Positions 1-9,053 are shown, counted from the stretch's first letter. The stretch: DNA of 19,303 nt from Paramuribaculum sp. (GCA_029058705.1 JAIDXA010000284.1:1-19303), one strand, 5' to 3'. A program made the numbers and translations. The notes: generated from the sequence alone by a model not told the origin.

Positions 1-76
1 CTCCCTCTTCAACTCGTAAAAACACCTCATAAAATCCTCTCAATTAATCCCACAACTAAATTTAAACAGTTTCTAA
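1..76 (-). repeat. Truncated, divergent copy (copy 3) of the ~200-bp hairpin repeat
   Basis: Read on the minus strand, this stretch aligns with the left half of the two full repeats at 9091 and 11121. It has a TTAGA-like end (72-76), an outer AT-rich arm, the stretch ATTGAGAGGATTTT (31-44 complemented), and the conserved CGAGTTGAAGAGGGAG (1-16 complemented). The window edge cuts it inside the apical part. Its inner stem arm (17-26) reads GGTGTTTTTA on the minus strand, unlike the GC-richer arms of copies 1 and 2, although the spacing is the same. Its orientation is opposite to copies 1 and 2. Confidence 0.75.
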
Positions 77-87
77 GTCTCCTATAG

Positions 88-148
88 AACAACTGCCGTA
101 TCCACTTCCCTACCTCAATTAGGCAGGGAAGTGGATACGGCAGTTGTT
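88..148. repeat. 28-bp near-perfect inverted repeat (large hairpin)
   Basis: The arms 88-115 and 121-148 pair at 27 of 28 positions (only A112 opposite C124 fails), around a 5-base loop CAATT. The right arm begins AGGCAGGGAAGTGG. There is no long U-tract on either side, so it is not a classical intrinsic terminator. It could still end transcription, protect an mRNA 3' end, or be the remnant of a palindromic mobile element. It lies 12 bases from the end of repeat copy 3 and about 95 bases upstream of the promoter for the secreted-protein operon. Confidence 0.85.
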
Positions 149-242
149 ACAGCTATATCAGCCTTAGCAGAATCACATATACCTCCGTCCGCCATATTAA
201 CCTTTATAAACACCAAGAAGCAACAACATACATAACATTTGT

Positions 243-273
243 TTTGAAAATACAAATATTATATTTACATTTG
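243..273 (+). promoter_or_regulatory. Bacteroidetes-type promoter for the secreted-protein operon
   Basis: The -33 element TTTG (243-246) is separated by 19 bases from the -7 element TACATTTG (266-273), which matches the Bacteroidetes primary sigma-factor consensus TTTG-N19-21-TAnnTTTG. Transcription should begin near 279-281, leaving an untranslated leader of about 112 bases before the ATG at 393. No other match of this quality was noticed between it and the gene. Confidence 0.7.
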
Positions 274-392
274 CAACATAATAGACCATTTCATTACATA
301 TTATTTACTAATAAGTACAAAATTCAAACATAACGACAGAAGACACCCTCAGTGGACAATTTACAAATATTAGTTATTAAAAAATATTCTTT

Positions 393-3300
393 ATGAAAAC
401 AATCAGAATCCTTACCGGCATGGCGGTCGGATGGTTAGGTCTTCTGTCCGCATACGCGGAAACACAGACCCAACTGATCGGCTTCATGACCACGAATCAG
501 GAATGGCTGAATTCCGCTGATCCGACGGCCGCCTACGGTTTCTATGGCCTAAGCTCTACCGAAAACACAGGTTTCACCCCATTGTCGCCGACCGGCCCCG
601 ACAACACATGGGCCAACTGCGGATGCACGTACAGAGACCACAAATATCATTGCTATGACGTCCAGGGTTCATGGACCAGATACACACTCACGTATAGGGT
701 TTTCGACGCATCGACCTGGGGACTTGTCAAATCCAAATCATTTTCCTACCAATATTCCCAATCGACAAGCGAAGAATCATTAAAAGCAAAAAACATTCCG
801 TGCGGACTGGCCTATGATCCTAATGACGACACTATCTGGGCGGTCACCCACGCATTTTCCAATACGGAATCTGTCAAATTATGCAGGGTCGACATCGAAA
901 GCGGCGAACTGATTCCGGTGGCATCGCTGCCGGCAATACGCACAGCAGCCTGCGACAATAAAGGATGCCTTTACGGCATCGGACTTGACAGCAAGCTATA
1001 TGCAATTGCCAAAGACGGCCAGTGTACAGAAATAGGAGAGACCGGCTATTGGCCCACACGCGACTCGGAAATTAAAACCGGAACCACTATAAACTTCCGC
1101 GACGGAATGCTCTACTGGTCCTTCTTCGGCTTCATGTCGGAAGAGGACAGGAACTATAACCGCAACGGGGTTTCGGGACTCGTCAAAATCAATCCAGCAA
1201 CGGCCGAAGCCGAGATGGTCTACGGATATCCATCCAACCAGCGTTTCAGCACTCTGTCCATAGCCAACGCTCATCCGTTGGCTCCGGATATCGTTTCGGA
1301 TCTGGCATACACCTCCGACGATCCGGATTACACGAACGGAACGCTGACGTTCACGATCCCGACCGTCACTTACAGCCAGACACCGCTGAACGGGAATATC
1401 GGAATGAAGGTAATTATGGATGGGACGACCGCTGTTGAAAAGACGGTCAGCCCCGGCGACAAGATTTCAGAGAGATTCGAAAACCTTGCCGTGGGAGCCC
1501 ACAATGCATCAGTCACTCTTGTTTCAGGAGACTATGAGAGCACTCCATCATCGCTCAACTTCTTCGTCGGCCCCTATGTGCCAAGCGAGGTGACGGATCT
1601 GACACTTGCCTTCGACCGCAACACCAATTGCGCGGTGTTGGAATGGTCGACACCTCCCGATGCCCACGGCAATTCCGCGCCCACGACAAATCTCCGTTAC
1701 AAGATCGTGCGCCAGCCCGGAAATGTAATCGTTGCGAGATCAGCCAAAGGAAACTCATTTACAGAAAAGGCCGAATATCCCTGGGATCTCCATTACTACA
1801 CCATCACTCCGTATGCCGGCAATGAAACTGCGCCCACAACCCGCTCCAACTCCATGAAACTGGGTGCTCCCAGAGAACTTCCGTTCGATGAATCATTCAA
1901 CTCCGCCTCGTCGCTTGATCCGTTCACGCTCATCGACGCCAACGGAGACGGCAATGGAAGCGGCTGGGATACGCCTGAATGGCTTTATGACGACGAATAT
2001 TACTGCGCCTTCTACTACGGCAAACGCGGCATCACCGCCGACGACTGGCTTATCACTCCAGCGATGAAACTCGAAGAAGGCACGGTCTACAAACTTACGT
2101 TCCGGTATTATGCCTATTATGGCTACGGAAGTAAATTCAGAGTAGCCGTAGGGGCGGAGCCGACCGTCGAAGGCATGGACTTCGAAGTGCTGAACAAAGA
2201 GACTGTTTCATATTTTTCCGACCGTCCCGGAATTCTCCAGACTGTCCTTTTTGCCCCTCGCGAGGGAGACCGCTTCATAGGCTTCCACCACATCTCCGAA
2301 ACGATGGAACACCTTTCGATCGACGACATCCATGTAGAAGCCTATTGTTCAGCAGAAATCCCGGCGGCGGTAGAGAACTTGACCGTATCGAAAAAATCCG
2401 ACACTGAAGTCGAACTCAGATTCACCCTTCCGACAAAATCGGCAGGCCGCACGCCGGTGCAGGGTCCGTTGTCAGTCAGCATATACAAGAACGGTTCAAT
2501 GGAGCCATGCGCCACACTGACCGACAGAAGCCCGGGCGAAAACATTGTCTGGACAGACAACCAGGCCGCACCGGCAATCAACACCTACCGTGTTGTAACC
2601 GCAAACACCATCGGCGACGGCTACGAAGCCGAGTCATCGATTGACATGCGTAAAGGAACGCCTGCCGCTGTCCGAAATCTGAGTGCTACATTCATAAATC
2701 CCGGACAGGTCTATCTTGAATGGCCGGCCACTACGGCGACAGTCGATGAAGAAGGGCGTCCGATTGATTTGCAAAATGTCCGTTATCTGGTCTACAAGCC
2801 TGTTCCCGACGAAGAAGGCAATGTCGACTACCGCATCATCGGACGAGATCTCAAAGAGTGTAATTTCATTGACAACAACCCGAAATCAGGACTCGGCGAG
2901 GATCTGCAGACTCTGATGTATTACGTAGCTCCGGTCAATGCCGATGCCGAAGGTATTGCGACAGCATCCAACATCCTGACCATAGGCGACAGCCGTCCGC
3001 TCCCCTACGAAGAAACATGGCCGCAGCAGACAATGAACAACGGACCGTGGTTCCGGACCGCCTCCTACGGCGCCACATGGTATATCCGTCATAAAGGCTA
3101 CGAACCTTCGGCCGACGGATATGACGGATTCGGCATCGCAACATGCGAGACTGATCTTGACATGACGTTCGGCTCGGGCGGATTTCTCTCGCCACGTCTC
3201 GACCTGACACTTGCCGCCTCGCCTGAATTGACATTCTATATGTATCAGAGCCCCGAATACAGCGAAAGCGTGCAGCTCGCTGTCGGGATGGACTGGGGCG

Positions 3301-4856
3301 ACGGACGCCAGCATCTGATTTCCGGAGCGGTCTACAGCGCTCACGCCGAAGAAGCCGGCTGGAAGGAAATCAAGATTCCGTTGTCGGAATTCACTTCGCT
3401 GAGTTCTGTTTCGATCGCATTCTACGGCTATGTAATACCGGACAATTCAATCCATATTGACAAAGTTTCAGTCAGCGGTGTGGCCAACGCCAAAGAACTT
3501 ACCCTCTCCGGGATCAACGGCCCGGCCGAAGCCCGCACCGGAATTCCGGCAGCCTTCGATCTCGAAATCGCCAACAAGGGCTCGTTAGAGTCCGGCACCT
3601 TCACTGTCGAGATGCTTGCCGACGGCCACAGTGTCGACTCCCGCAACGTATCGGCAATGACAGCCGGCGAATCCCGTAAAGTCGAGTTTACCTATACTCC
3701 CGACGAAGACTCGGCCGACAAGATCGTTGATCTGACATTCAACCTCAAAAACTGCAGCGCTCACGACTCCAACAGCGCAAACAATTCGATGTCCCACAAA
3801 ATCGCGATAAAAACCGCCAACAGCTATCGAATCAGCAAAATACGCGGGACTGCCGGGGACGACAACATTTCACTTCACTGGGACATTCCCGATGAAACGG
3901 CATTCCCGGAACATTTCATTGACGATGTCGAAAGCTACCGCAGCTACTCAATCAGCGGTGCCGGCGGATGGAGTGTCTATGACGGGGATATGGCCTACAA
4001 TTATATTCTGACAGACGGTTCCGGAAACAGATTCGAATGGGAAAACTGCTATGAAAAGCAGGCATTCATAGTTTTCGATGCTGCTCCTTTTGAAAACGTT
4101 GCCCGATTCAAGGCAATGTCAGGCAACAAATATTTCGCAGCATGGCCTGCGTCTGCATCGTCCAATGATGACTGGCTCATCTCTCCGGAACTCCCCAGAA
4201 ACCCACAGCTCATCTCCTTCTTCGCACGCTCGTTCAATGACGGCACCGACTCATTCGAGGTTCTCGTTTCCGATTCCGGCAATACGCCTGATTCGTTCAC
4301 AAGCATAACCGGAGCCAAGCCTGTCAATATATCTTCCGAATGGACACTCTACCATTTCGCGCTGCCGGAAGGAACGCGTCATTTTGCAATCCGCTATATA
4401 GGAAGCGAAGGACAAGGAATGATGATCGACGACATAATGTACTACGGTAATCCAGTCAGCATTCCAGACGGCTATAACATCTACCGCAACGGCCTGAAAA
4501 TAAACCGGACGCCCGTCGATGCCCTGTCGTATAAAGATTACGATATAGAAGCCCACCGGTCATATGTCTATGCAGTCGCTCCTGTCTACAACGGCATTGA
4601 AATGGAATTGTCCGACGAGTTCTCGATCGAGACCAGCGCCATAGGCTCAATTTCATCTGACAGCCGGATACAGATCCTGACCGTAAGCGGAGGCGTCGAT
4701 ATAATCGGAGCCGCCGGTAAAAACGTCACTGTCCATTCGATCGACGGGCGAACCATCACATCGCTGACGGCCTCTGAACATCAGCATATCGACATCGAGC
4801 CTGGACTGTACATCGTTTCCACCGCAGGGCAAAAAGTCAAGATTGCCGTTCGCTGA
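393..4856 (+). CDS. Large secreted multi-domain adhesin-like protein (propeller-like N-terminus, FN3, three jelly-roll domains, sorting-like tail)
   Basis: 1487 aa, starting with a clear signal peptide (MKTIRILTGMAVGWLGLLSAYA, cut probably after AYA). Residues of about 25-300 look like a beta-propeller, with recurring blocks of the type 'ACDNKGCLYGIG.DSKLYAI' and 'GLVKINPATAEAE'. FN3-like domains follow (about 303-490). Three jelly-roll domains of the cleaved-adhesin / choice-of-anchor-J kind lie at about 496-650 (DDWLITP at 550), 868-1025 (the D-D-W motif is absent) and 1175-1353 (DDWLISP at 1259). More FN3-like units lie at about 655-865, and a CARDB-like domain at about 1030-1150. The last 60 residues form a beta-rich tail ending 'GLYIVSTAGQKVKIAVR', resembling type IX secretion sorting tails. 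No catalytic motif was found. The start has A-rich upstream sequence and no Shine-Dalgarno. First gene of a three-gene operon; the next start is 46 bases downstream. Surface adhesion or glycan binding is inferred. Confidence 0.85.
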   Translation: MKTIRILTGMAVGWLGLLSAYAETQTQLIGFMTTNQEWLNSADPTAAYGFYGLSSTENTGFTPLSPTGPDNTWANCGCTYRDHKYHCYDVQGSWTRYTLTYRVFDASTWGLVKSKSFSYQYSQSTSEESLKAKNIPCGLAYDPNDDTIWAVTHAFSNTESVKLCRVDIESGELIPVASLPAIRTAACDNKGCLYGIGLDSKLYAIAKDGQCTEIGETGYWPTRDSEIKTGTTINFRDGMLYWSFFGFMSEEDRNYNRNGVSGLVKINPATAEAEMVYGYPSNQRFSTLSIANAHPLAPDIVSDLAYTSDDPDYTNGTLTFTIPTVTYSQTPLNGNIGMKVIMDGTTAVEKTVSPGDKISERFENLAVGAHNASVTLVSGDYESTPSSLNFFVGPYVPSEVTDLTLAFDRNTNCAVLEWSTPPDAHGNSAPTTNLRYKIVRQPGNVIVARSAKGNSFTEKAEYPWDLHYYTITPYAGNETAPTTRSNSMKLGAPRELPFDESFNSASSLDPFTLIDANGDGNGSGWDTPEWLYDDEYYCAFYYGKRGITADDWLITPAMKLEEGTVYKLTFRYYAYYGYGSKFRVAVGAEPTVEGMDFEVLNKETVSYFSDRPGILQTVLFAPREGDRFIGFHHISETMEHLSIDDIHVEAYCSAEIPAAVENLTVSKKSDTEVELRFTLPTKSAGRTPVQGPLSVSIYKNGSMEPCATLTDRSPGENIVWTDNQAAPAINTYRVVTANTIGDGYEAESSIDMRKGTPAAVRNLSATFINPGQVYLEWPATTATVDEEGRPIDLQNVRYLVYKPVPDEEGNVDYRIIGRDLKECNFIDNNPKSGLGEDLQTLMYYVAPVNADAEGIATASNILTIGDSRPLPYEETWPQQTMNNGPWFRTASYGATWYIRHKGYEPSADGYDGFGIATCETDLDMTFGSGGFLSPRLDLTLAASPELTFYMYQSPEYSESVQLAVGMDWGDGRQHLISGAVYSAHAEEAGWKEIKIPLSEFTSLSSVSIAFYGYVIPDNSIHIDKVSVSGVANAKELTLSGINGPAEARTGIPAAFDLEIANKGSLESGTFTVEMLADGHSVDSRNVSAMTAGESRKVEFTYTPDEDSADKIVDLTFNLKNCSAHDSNSANNSMSHKIAIKTANSYRISKIRGTAGDDNISLHWDIPDETAFPEHFIDDVESYRSYSISGAGGWSVYDGDMAYNYILTDGSGNRFEWENCYEKQAFIVFDAAPFENVARFKAMSGNKYFAAWPASASSNDDWLISPELPRNPQLISFFARSFNDGTDSFEVLVSDSGNTPDSFTSITGAKPVNISSEWTLYHFALPEGTRHFAIRYIGSEGQGMMIDDIMYYGNPVSIPDGYNIYRNGLKINRTPVDALSYKDYDIEAHRSYVYAVAPVYNGIEMELSDEFSIETSAIGSISSDSRIQILTVSGGVDIIGAAGKNVTVHSIDGRTITSLTASEHQHIDIEPGLYIVSTAGQKVKIAVR

Positions 4857-4902
4857 CAAAACATATCACATTCAAAACATCCAACCAAACACAAACAAAC
4901 TT

Positions 4903-5748
4903 ATGAAACATAATATTCCGTCAATTCAATTTGCCGCAAGCGCACTCCTTTTCTGTTCCGCCGCAATGCCGGCGACCGCAACTGCCGATGTCCCTGCCGA
5001 CCCTCAGGCCATTATGAGCGGAGTCCCCTCCACCAACGCCGTCATCTCTGACTTCATCATCGAAAACAATGGAGGCAACGAAGAGTGGACTCTCAAAAAC
5101 ATGCCGGCATGGAGCGTTGGCAACGCCGAAGAATTCAAATACTTCCACCTCGAGTCGGCATATATCGAAGACTGGAGCTCGAGCCACGACGACTGGCTGT
5201 TCATCCCTGTTGCCATTCCTGCCGGCAATCAGCGCCTCGATCTTGATTTCGAGATACTGACATCAGCCGACAGCGGTAACGGATTCGATATAACCGTGTC
5301 ATTCGGCGATTCAGCAAATCCGGAAAGCATGTCGCAGAATTTTCTCGAAGAAAAAGACTGCAAGTCACCGGGCTATCTGTGGTTCAACAAAAGGATTCTC
5401 ACAGGAAGCGTAACCGTCGGCGGAGGCCATGACGGCTACATCGGATTTCACGTGAAAGGACAGCTCAGACGCGATGACTGGATAAACATATTAAGCATCA
5501 ACCTTAACGCGACAAATGCCGGAGGAGAAGCGTCTGCCGGAGATTTAACCGACAACTCCGGCATCACCGTAACATCGGCCAGCGGCACACTAATCATCTC
5601 CGGCCATTCAGGGGAAACTGTCTCTGTTTTCACCACCGACGGGCAACTCGTTGACAGATTCACCGCCTCGTCAACCCATGAGATCCAGCTTCCCAAAGGC
5701 ATTTACATTGTCAAGACACCACGACAGAGCATAAAGGCTGTCATTTGA
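4903..5748 (+). CDS. Small secreted jelly-roll protein with sorting-like tail (mini-paralogue of its neighbours)
   Basis: 281 aa from the ATG at 4903. An upstream in-frame ATG at 4843 lies inside the preceding gene and would put 20 extra residues before the signal peptide, so I prefer 4903. Residues 1-28 are a signal peptide (MKHNIPSIQFAASALLFCSA, then ATATA). The middle (about 45-205) is a single jelly-roll-like domain with DDWLFIP at 96-102, the counterpart of the DDWLISP motif in the flanking proteins. The last 60 residues are the same kind of tail, ending 'GIYIVKTPRQSIKAVI'. There are no FN3 or propeller segments, so it reads like one domain plus the tail of its large neighbours. Spacing is 46 bases from the upstream gene and 38 to the downstream one, consistent with co-transcription. 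The function is unknown; a cell-surface partner of the two large proteins is inference. Confidence 0.85.
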   Translation: MKHNIPSIQFAASALLFCSAAMPATATADVPADPQAIMSGVPSTNAVISDFIIENNGGNEEWTLKNMPAWSVGNAEEFKYFHLESAYIEDWSSSHDDWLFIPVAIPAGNQRLDLDFEILTSADSGNGFDITVSFGDSANPESMSQNFLEEKDCKSPGYLWFNKRILTGSVTVGGGHDGYIGFHVKGQLRRDDWINILSINLNATNAGGEASAGDLTDNSGITVTSASGTLIISGHSGETVSVFTTDGQLVDRFTASSTHEIQLPKGIYIVKTPRQSIKAVI

Positions 5749-5786
5749 GATGTAGAAACCATCAACCCTGTAGAAACATAAATTGC

Positions 5787-8700
5787 ATGAACAGTAAATA
5801 TCTGACAATATTATTGATCGCTGCAGCAGCATCCTCTTCGGCAACCGAAAGGATCTGCCCCGACACTGAATTCACACGGTCGTCGACTGCCGCAAGAATC
5901 CTGCAGCCTGGCCTTACGGAGACTCTCCGACCCCACTCATATTCGCTGACAGGCTTAAAATGCAATGACGGACAACCGGAAAATGTCGAAAGACGCTTGC
6001 AAAACGAAAATCGGCTGACGAAAATCGCCGCAAAAACGGCTGAGCCTATTTTCCAGATGCATCCGACTGAAGAGGAATTCGCCGGATGCACCGTTATTGA
6101 CGGCAACAACGACGGATTTAAAATCGAGTATTATGTCCGCAACGGACTTGACGGGACCCTGTATGACTGGCCGATATACTACAATAACAGATCCGCCATA
6201 CCAGTGGCGGTATCTGACGCTGACGAATGGATCGTGACCCCGGAAGTCTATCTGGACGATACAGAAAACCTCTATGAAATCTCTATCGAAGCCCTGACCA
6301 CGTCATCATCCATGAAGGAATCATTCCAGATCGTTCTTGCTGAATCTGACGATATAGAAAGCCTTCGCAAGGGAACAGTCGTAATGGACGAACCGGCAAT
6401 CTACAACGCTTCTTATGAATCGTTCACTTCGACTTTCGGAATCAAATCGCCGGGAAGCTATCGTTTTGCCATCCATATAAACTCGTCGGTCGACAGAGGA
6501 TGGCGCATAGGCCTGCGTGATTTCAAAGTAACCGCAACCACCATCTCTTCCAGCGTCCCGGCCAGTTGTAGTGATCTGGAAATCATACCTGATGAAAACG
6601 GGGAACTGAGCGCGACGGCAGTCTTCACCATGCCCTCGATTTACATCAACAACTCCCCGATTCCATCCGATGAACTGATCACTGCCAAAATCACGACACG
6701 GGCGGAAACAATCGAAGTGACAGGCAAGCCGGGAGAGAAAATCAGCAAAAAAGTAGCAACGGCCGACGGCGCGAACGTAATCACAGTTTCGTTCAGCAAC
6801 TCCAACGGCACAGGCGACTCGGCAAAAGGGACGGTCTACTGCGGCATAGATATCCCGACGAACCCTGTCGCAACTTCCGTTATCAGCGACGATAATATGG
6901 AACTAATTCTCCGCTGGCAACCGGTAACCGACGGTGCGAACGGAGGCATAGTTCCACAGTCCGGTCTCACTTACAATATCTACCGCTATTTCGCCACCTC
7001 CGAATATGGTCAATGGGTTCTTTTTGAAGAAGGACTGACGGAATGTGAATATCATCTTAAAGCAGACTCCGCAACCCAGGACCTCTACCAGATCATGGTT
7101 TCCGCCAAAAACAAAAAAGGCGAGAGCATGGGCAACATCAGGTCGTATGCTTCGGCAATGCTCGGCACACCACACAAGCTGCCGATGAACGAGACATTTC
7201 CAGACAAGACCCAGAAATACGCCGGACTTTTCATTGATTACCCCGACGAAACCTACACAGCCCAATGGGCTCTTGACTCACCTTCCGCACTCGGCATTAC
7301 ATCTGGCCCGCCATATGCGCTGATGTGTCTGGTCATGGAAGTTGGAAATGAAGGGAAAGGATATGCCGAATTGCCTAAATTCTCAACTGAAGGATGCAAA
7401 AACGCGAGGCTGCGGCTGAATGCCTACATCTGCAACGCAACCCCTGTCACAACAATCAGAATCCATAGCACCGAAGGGCGTGGCAACGGAGAGGTTCTCG
7501 GCGTGATCGACAACACCTCCGGCTCCGGATGGTGTGACCTGACATTCGAGCTGCCGGAGAAATACCTCGATAAAAGCTGGAATGTCATAAGCATTGATGC
7601 AGATTGTCAGATTGCAGGACAGATCATAGCGATAGGCGAATACAGCATCTATGAAAATCTTGCCAACGATCTTGCCATCAGCAGTGCGCTGCTTCCATCA
7701 TACATCTGTCTCGGCGATGAAACAGAAATTTCCGTAAATGTCGAGAACCGCGGAAGCGAACCGATGAAGACACCCGCACTCAAAGGCGAACTACGCGACG
7801 GCAGCCAGCTCCTGCAAAAAATAGATTTCCGGAATGAGTCTGCCATACTTGCCGAAAATGAAAGCGCATGCTATACGGCCAGTCTGCTTTTTGAAAAAGC
7901 TGATCTCGCCGGAAAAAATCTCACACTCGCAGTTTCAATCACCGATAGCGATGACGATGACAGCAACAACAGTCTGTCGAGAAACTTCAGAATCGGAGTC
8001 GGACCGCTTCCTGTCGTGTCTGACCTGAAAGCCGTCGGCACAGCCGACAGCGAAGATGTTACAATCAGTTGGAGCCATCCTTTCGAAAAGGGATATCTTG
8101 ACAATATTGAAGGTTACACCCACGGTTGTCATGATTATAACCTCGGCGTCTGGAAAAACATAGATTTCGACGGCGCCAACACTTATTACTCGGAAGGATT
8201 CGATCTTCCTGACTCAGGCCGGCCTAAGGCTTTCCAAGCAATCAACACCCAGATGTGCAACATGGAAGGTATGTATCAGCCGTCAGGCGACTCTTTTCTC
8301 ATGGCATTCTGCCCCGAAGGCAAGACGGCCGATGACTGGCTGATTTCTCCGGAAATAAACGGCGGCTCGCCACTTTGTTTCTACGTAACGTCTCTTTCAA
8401 GCTATTATCCTGAGACCATTGAAATCATGGTGTCGGCAACCGACGACGATCTCGACTCGTTCATGGCCATCGACTCGTTCACCCTTCAGACAGCCGGATG
8501 GGGCTACTATACAGCCACGCTGCCCGAAAACGCGAAATACTTCGCAATCCACTACATCAGCAACGACCAGTTCGGCATATGCATCGACGACATCGTCTAC
8601 AATCCTGTTGTCGCTCCAGTTGAGATTTCCGGATGGAATATTTATAAAAACGGGCTTCTTGTGGGCGAAAACCTCATCGAGACCACTCTGAAAGATTCAG

Positions 8701-9032
8701 CTCCCGATGCAAATGCGGTCTACAGATACAATGTATCAGCTATAGGAACGCGCAACGGCGTTGAATTTGAGTTCCCCCAGAGCCAAACCGTTGAATATAC
8801 CCGCAATCCGGCATCAGCCGATTTCACAGTCAACGACGACATTCGCATCCTCGTCGAAGGAAACACACTCACCGTTGAAGGCTGCCTTGACAAATTGGTT
8901 GAGATTACAGACCTTGGCGGTATAAGGCTTCAATCGGCATACTGCACTCAGGATCGTTTCAGCACTGAACTTCCCAGAGGCATCTATATCGTTACCGTAA
9001 ACGGCAGAAGCCACAAGATAATCATCTGGTAA
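5787..9032 (+). CDS. Secreted multi-domain adhesin-like protein (jelly-roll, FN3 and CARDB-like domains, sorting-like tail)
   Basis: 1081 aa from the ATG at 5787. The open frame runs back to 5745, but the signal peptide (MNSKYLTILLIAAAASSSA) begins at 5787. A jelly-roll-like domain with DEWIVTP at 146-152 opens the mature protein, followed by FN3-like segments, a second jelly roll (from about residue 465, beginning 'LPMNETFPDK'), a CARDB-like domain (about 625-735), and a third jelly roll with DDWLISP at 849-855 and a 'CIDDIVYNP' strand. The tail ends 'GIYIVTVNGRSHKIIIW'. The C-terminal third has the same order (CARDB, DDWLISP jelly roll, 'NIYKNGL', FN3, tail) as the 1487-aa protein, so the two are paralogues. 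The N-terminus lacks the propeller. Last gene of the operon; an intrinsic terminator follows 21 bases after the stop. No enzyme motif is visible. Confidence 0.85.
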   Translation: MNSKYLTILLIAAAASSSATERICPDTEFTRSSTAARILQPGLTETLRPHSYSLTGLKCNDGQPENVERRLQNENRLTKIAAKTAEPIFQMHPTEEEFAGCTVIDGNNDGFKIEYYVRNGLDGTLYDWPIYYNNRSAIPVAVSDADEWIVTPEVYLDDTENLYEISIEALTTSSSMKESFQIVLAESDDIESLRKGTVVMDEPAIYNASYESFTSTFGIKSPGSYRFAIHINSSVDRGWRIGLRDFKVTATTISSSVPASCSDLEIIPDENGELSATAVFTMPSIYINNSPIPSDELITAKITTRAETIEVTGKPGEKISKKVATADGANVITVSFSNSNGTGDSAKGTVYCGIDIPTNPVATSVISDDNMELILRWQPVTDGANGGIVPQSGLTYNIYRYFATSEYGQWVLFEEGLTECEYHLKADSATQDLYQIMVSAKNKKGESMGNIRSYASAMLGTPHKLPMNETFPDKTQKYAGLFIDYPDETYTAQWALDSPSALGITSGPPYALMCLVMEVGNEGKGYAELPKFSTEGCKNARLRLNAYICNATPVTTIRIHSTEGRGNGEVLGVIDNTSGSGWCDLTFELPEKYLDKSWNVISIDADCQIAGQIIAIGEYSIYENLANDLAISSALLPSYICLGDETEISVNVENRGSEPMKTPALKGELRDGSQLLQKIDFRNESAILAENESACYTASLLFEKADLAGKNLTLAVSITDSDDDDSNNSLSRNFRIGVGPLPVVSDLKAVGTADSEDVTISWSHPFEKGYLDNIEGYTHGCHDYNLGVWKNIDFDGANTYYSEGFDLPDSGRPKAFQAINTQMCNMEGMYQPSGDSFLMAFCPEGKTADDWLISPEINGGSPLCFYVTSLSSYYPETIEIMVSATDDDLDSFMAIDSFTLQTAGWGYYTATLPENAKYFAIHYISNDQFGICIDDIVYNPVVAPVEISGWNIYKNGLLVGENLIETTLKDSAPDANAVYRYNVSAIGTRNGVEFEFPQSQTVEYTRNPASADFTVNDDIRILVEGNTLTVEGCLDKLVEITDLGGIRLQSAYCTQDRFSTELPRGIYIVTVNGRSHKIIIW

Positions 9033-9053
9033 TCTCTATCCGGCCTGACATCG

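Larger units (their letters stand above)
1..392. other. Non-coding left intergenic region
   Basis: I see no credible coding sequence in these 392 bases; the region is AT-rich with frequent stops. From left to right it holds the truncated end of an interspersed hairpin repeat (1-76), a 28-bp near-perfect inverted repeat (88-148), about 90 bases with nothing recognisable (149-242), a Bacteroidetes-type promoter (243-273), and an untranslated leader of roughly 110 bases to the ATG at 393. No gene is visible to the left, so whether the inverted repeat belongs to an upstream gene cannot be judged. Confidence 0.7.

Noticed and set aside
88..273. Phase-variable promoter inversion
   Set aside because: The inverted arms are only 5 bases apart and do not flank the promoter, and no site-specific recombinase gene is present.
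2886..3344. 152-codon antisense open frame inside the first secreted-protein gene
   Set aside because: It lies wholly opposite a long, well-formed coding sequence and has no family resemblance. Long antisense frames are common opposite GC-richer genes.
4164..8351. Near-identical stretches around the DDWLISP codons (about 4164-4193 and 8328-8357) as a possible DNA repeat
   Set aside because: Explained by homology of the encoded jelly-roll domains; the similarity fades on both sides with the protein motif.
393..9032. Possibility that the three secreted proteins are gingipain-like proteases, because of their cleaved-adhesin-type domains
   Set aside because: No Cys-His catalytic domain or caspase-like fold is visible. 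Only the adhesin-type modules are shared.
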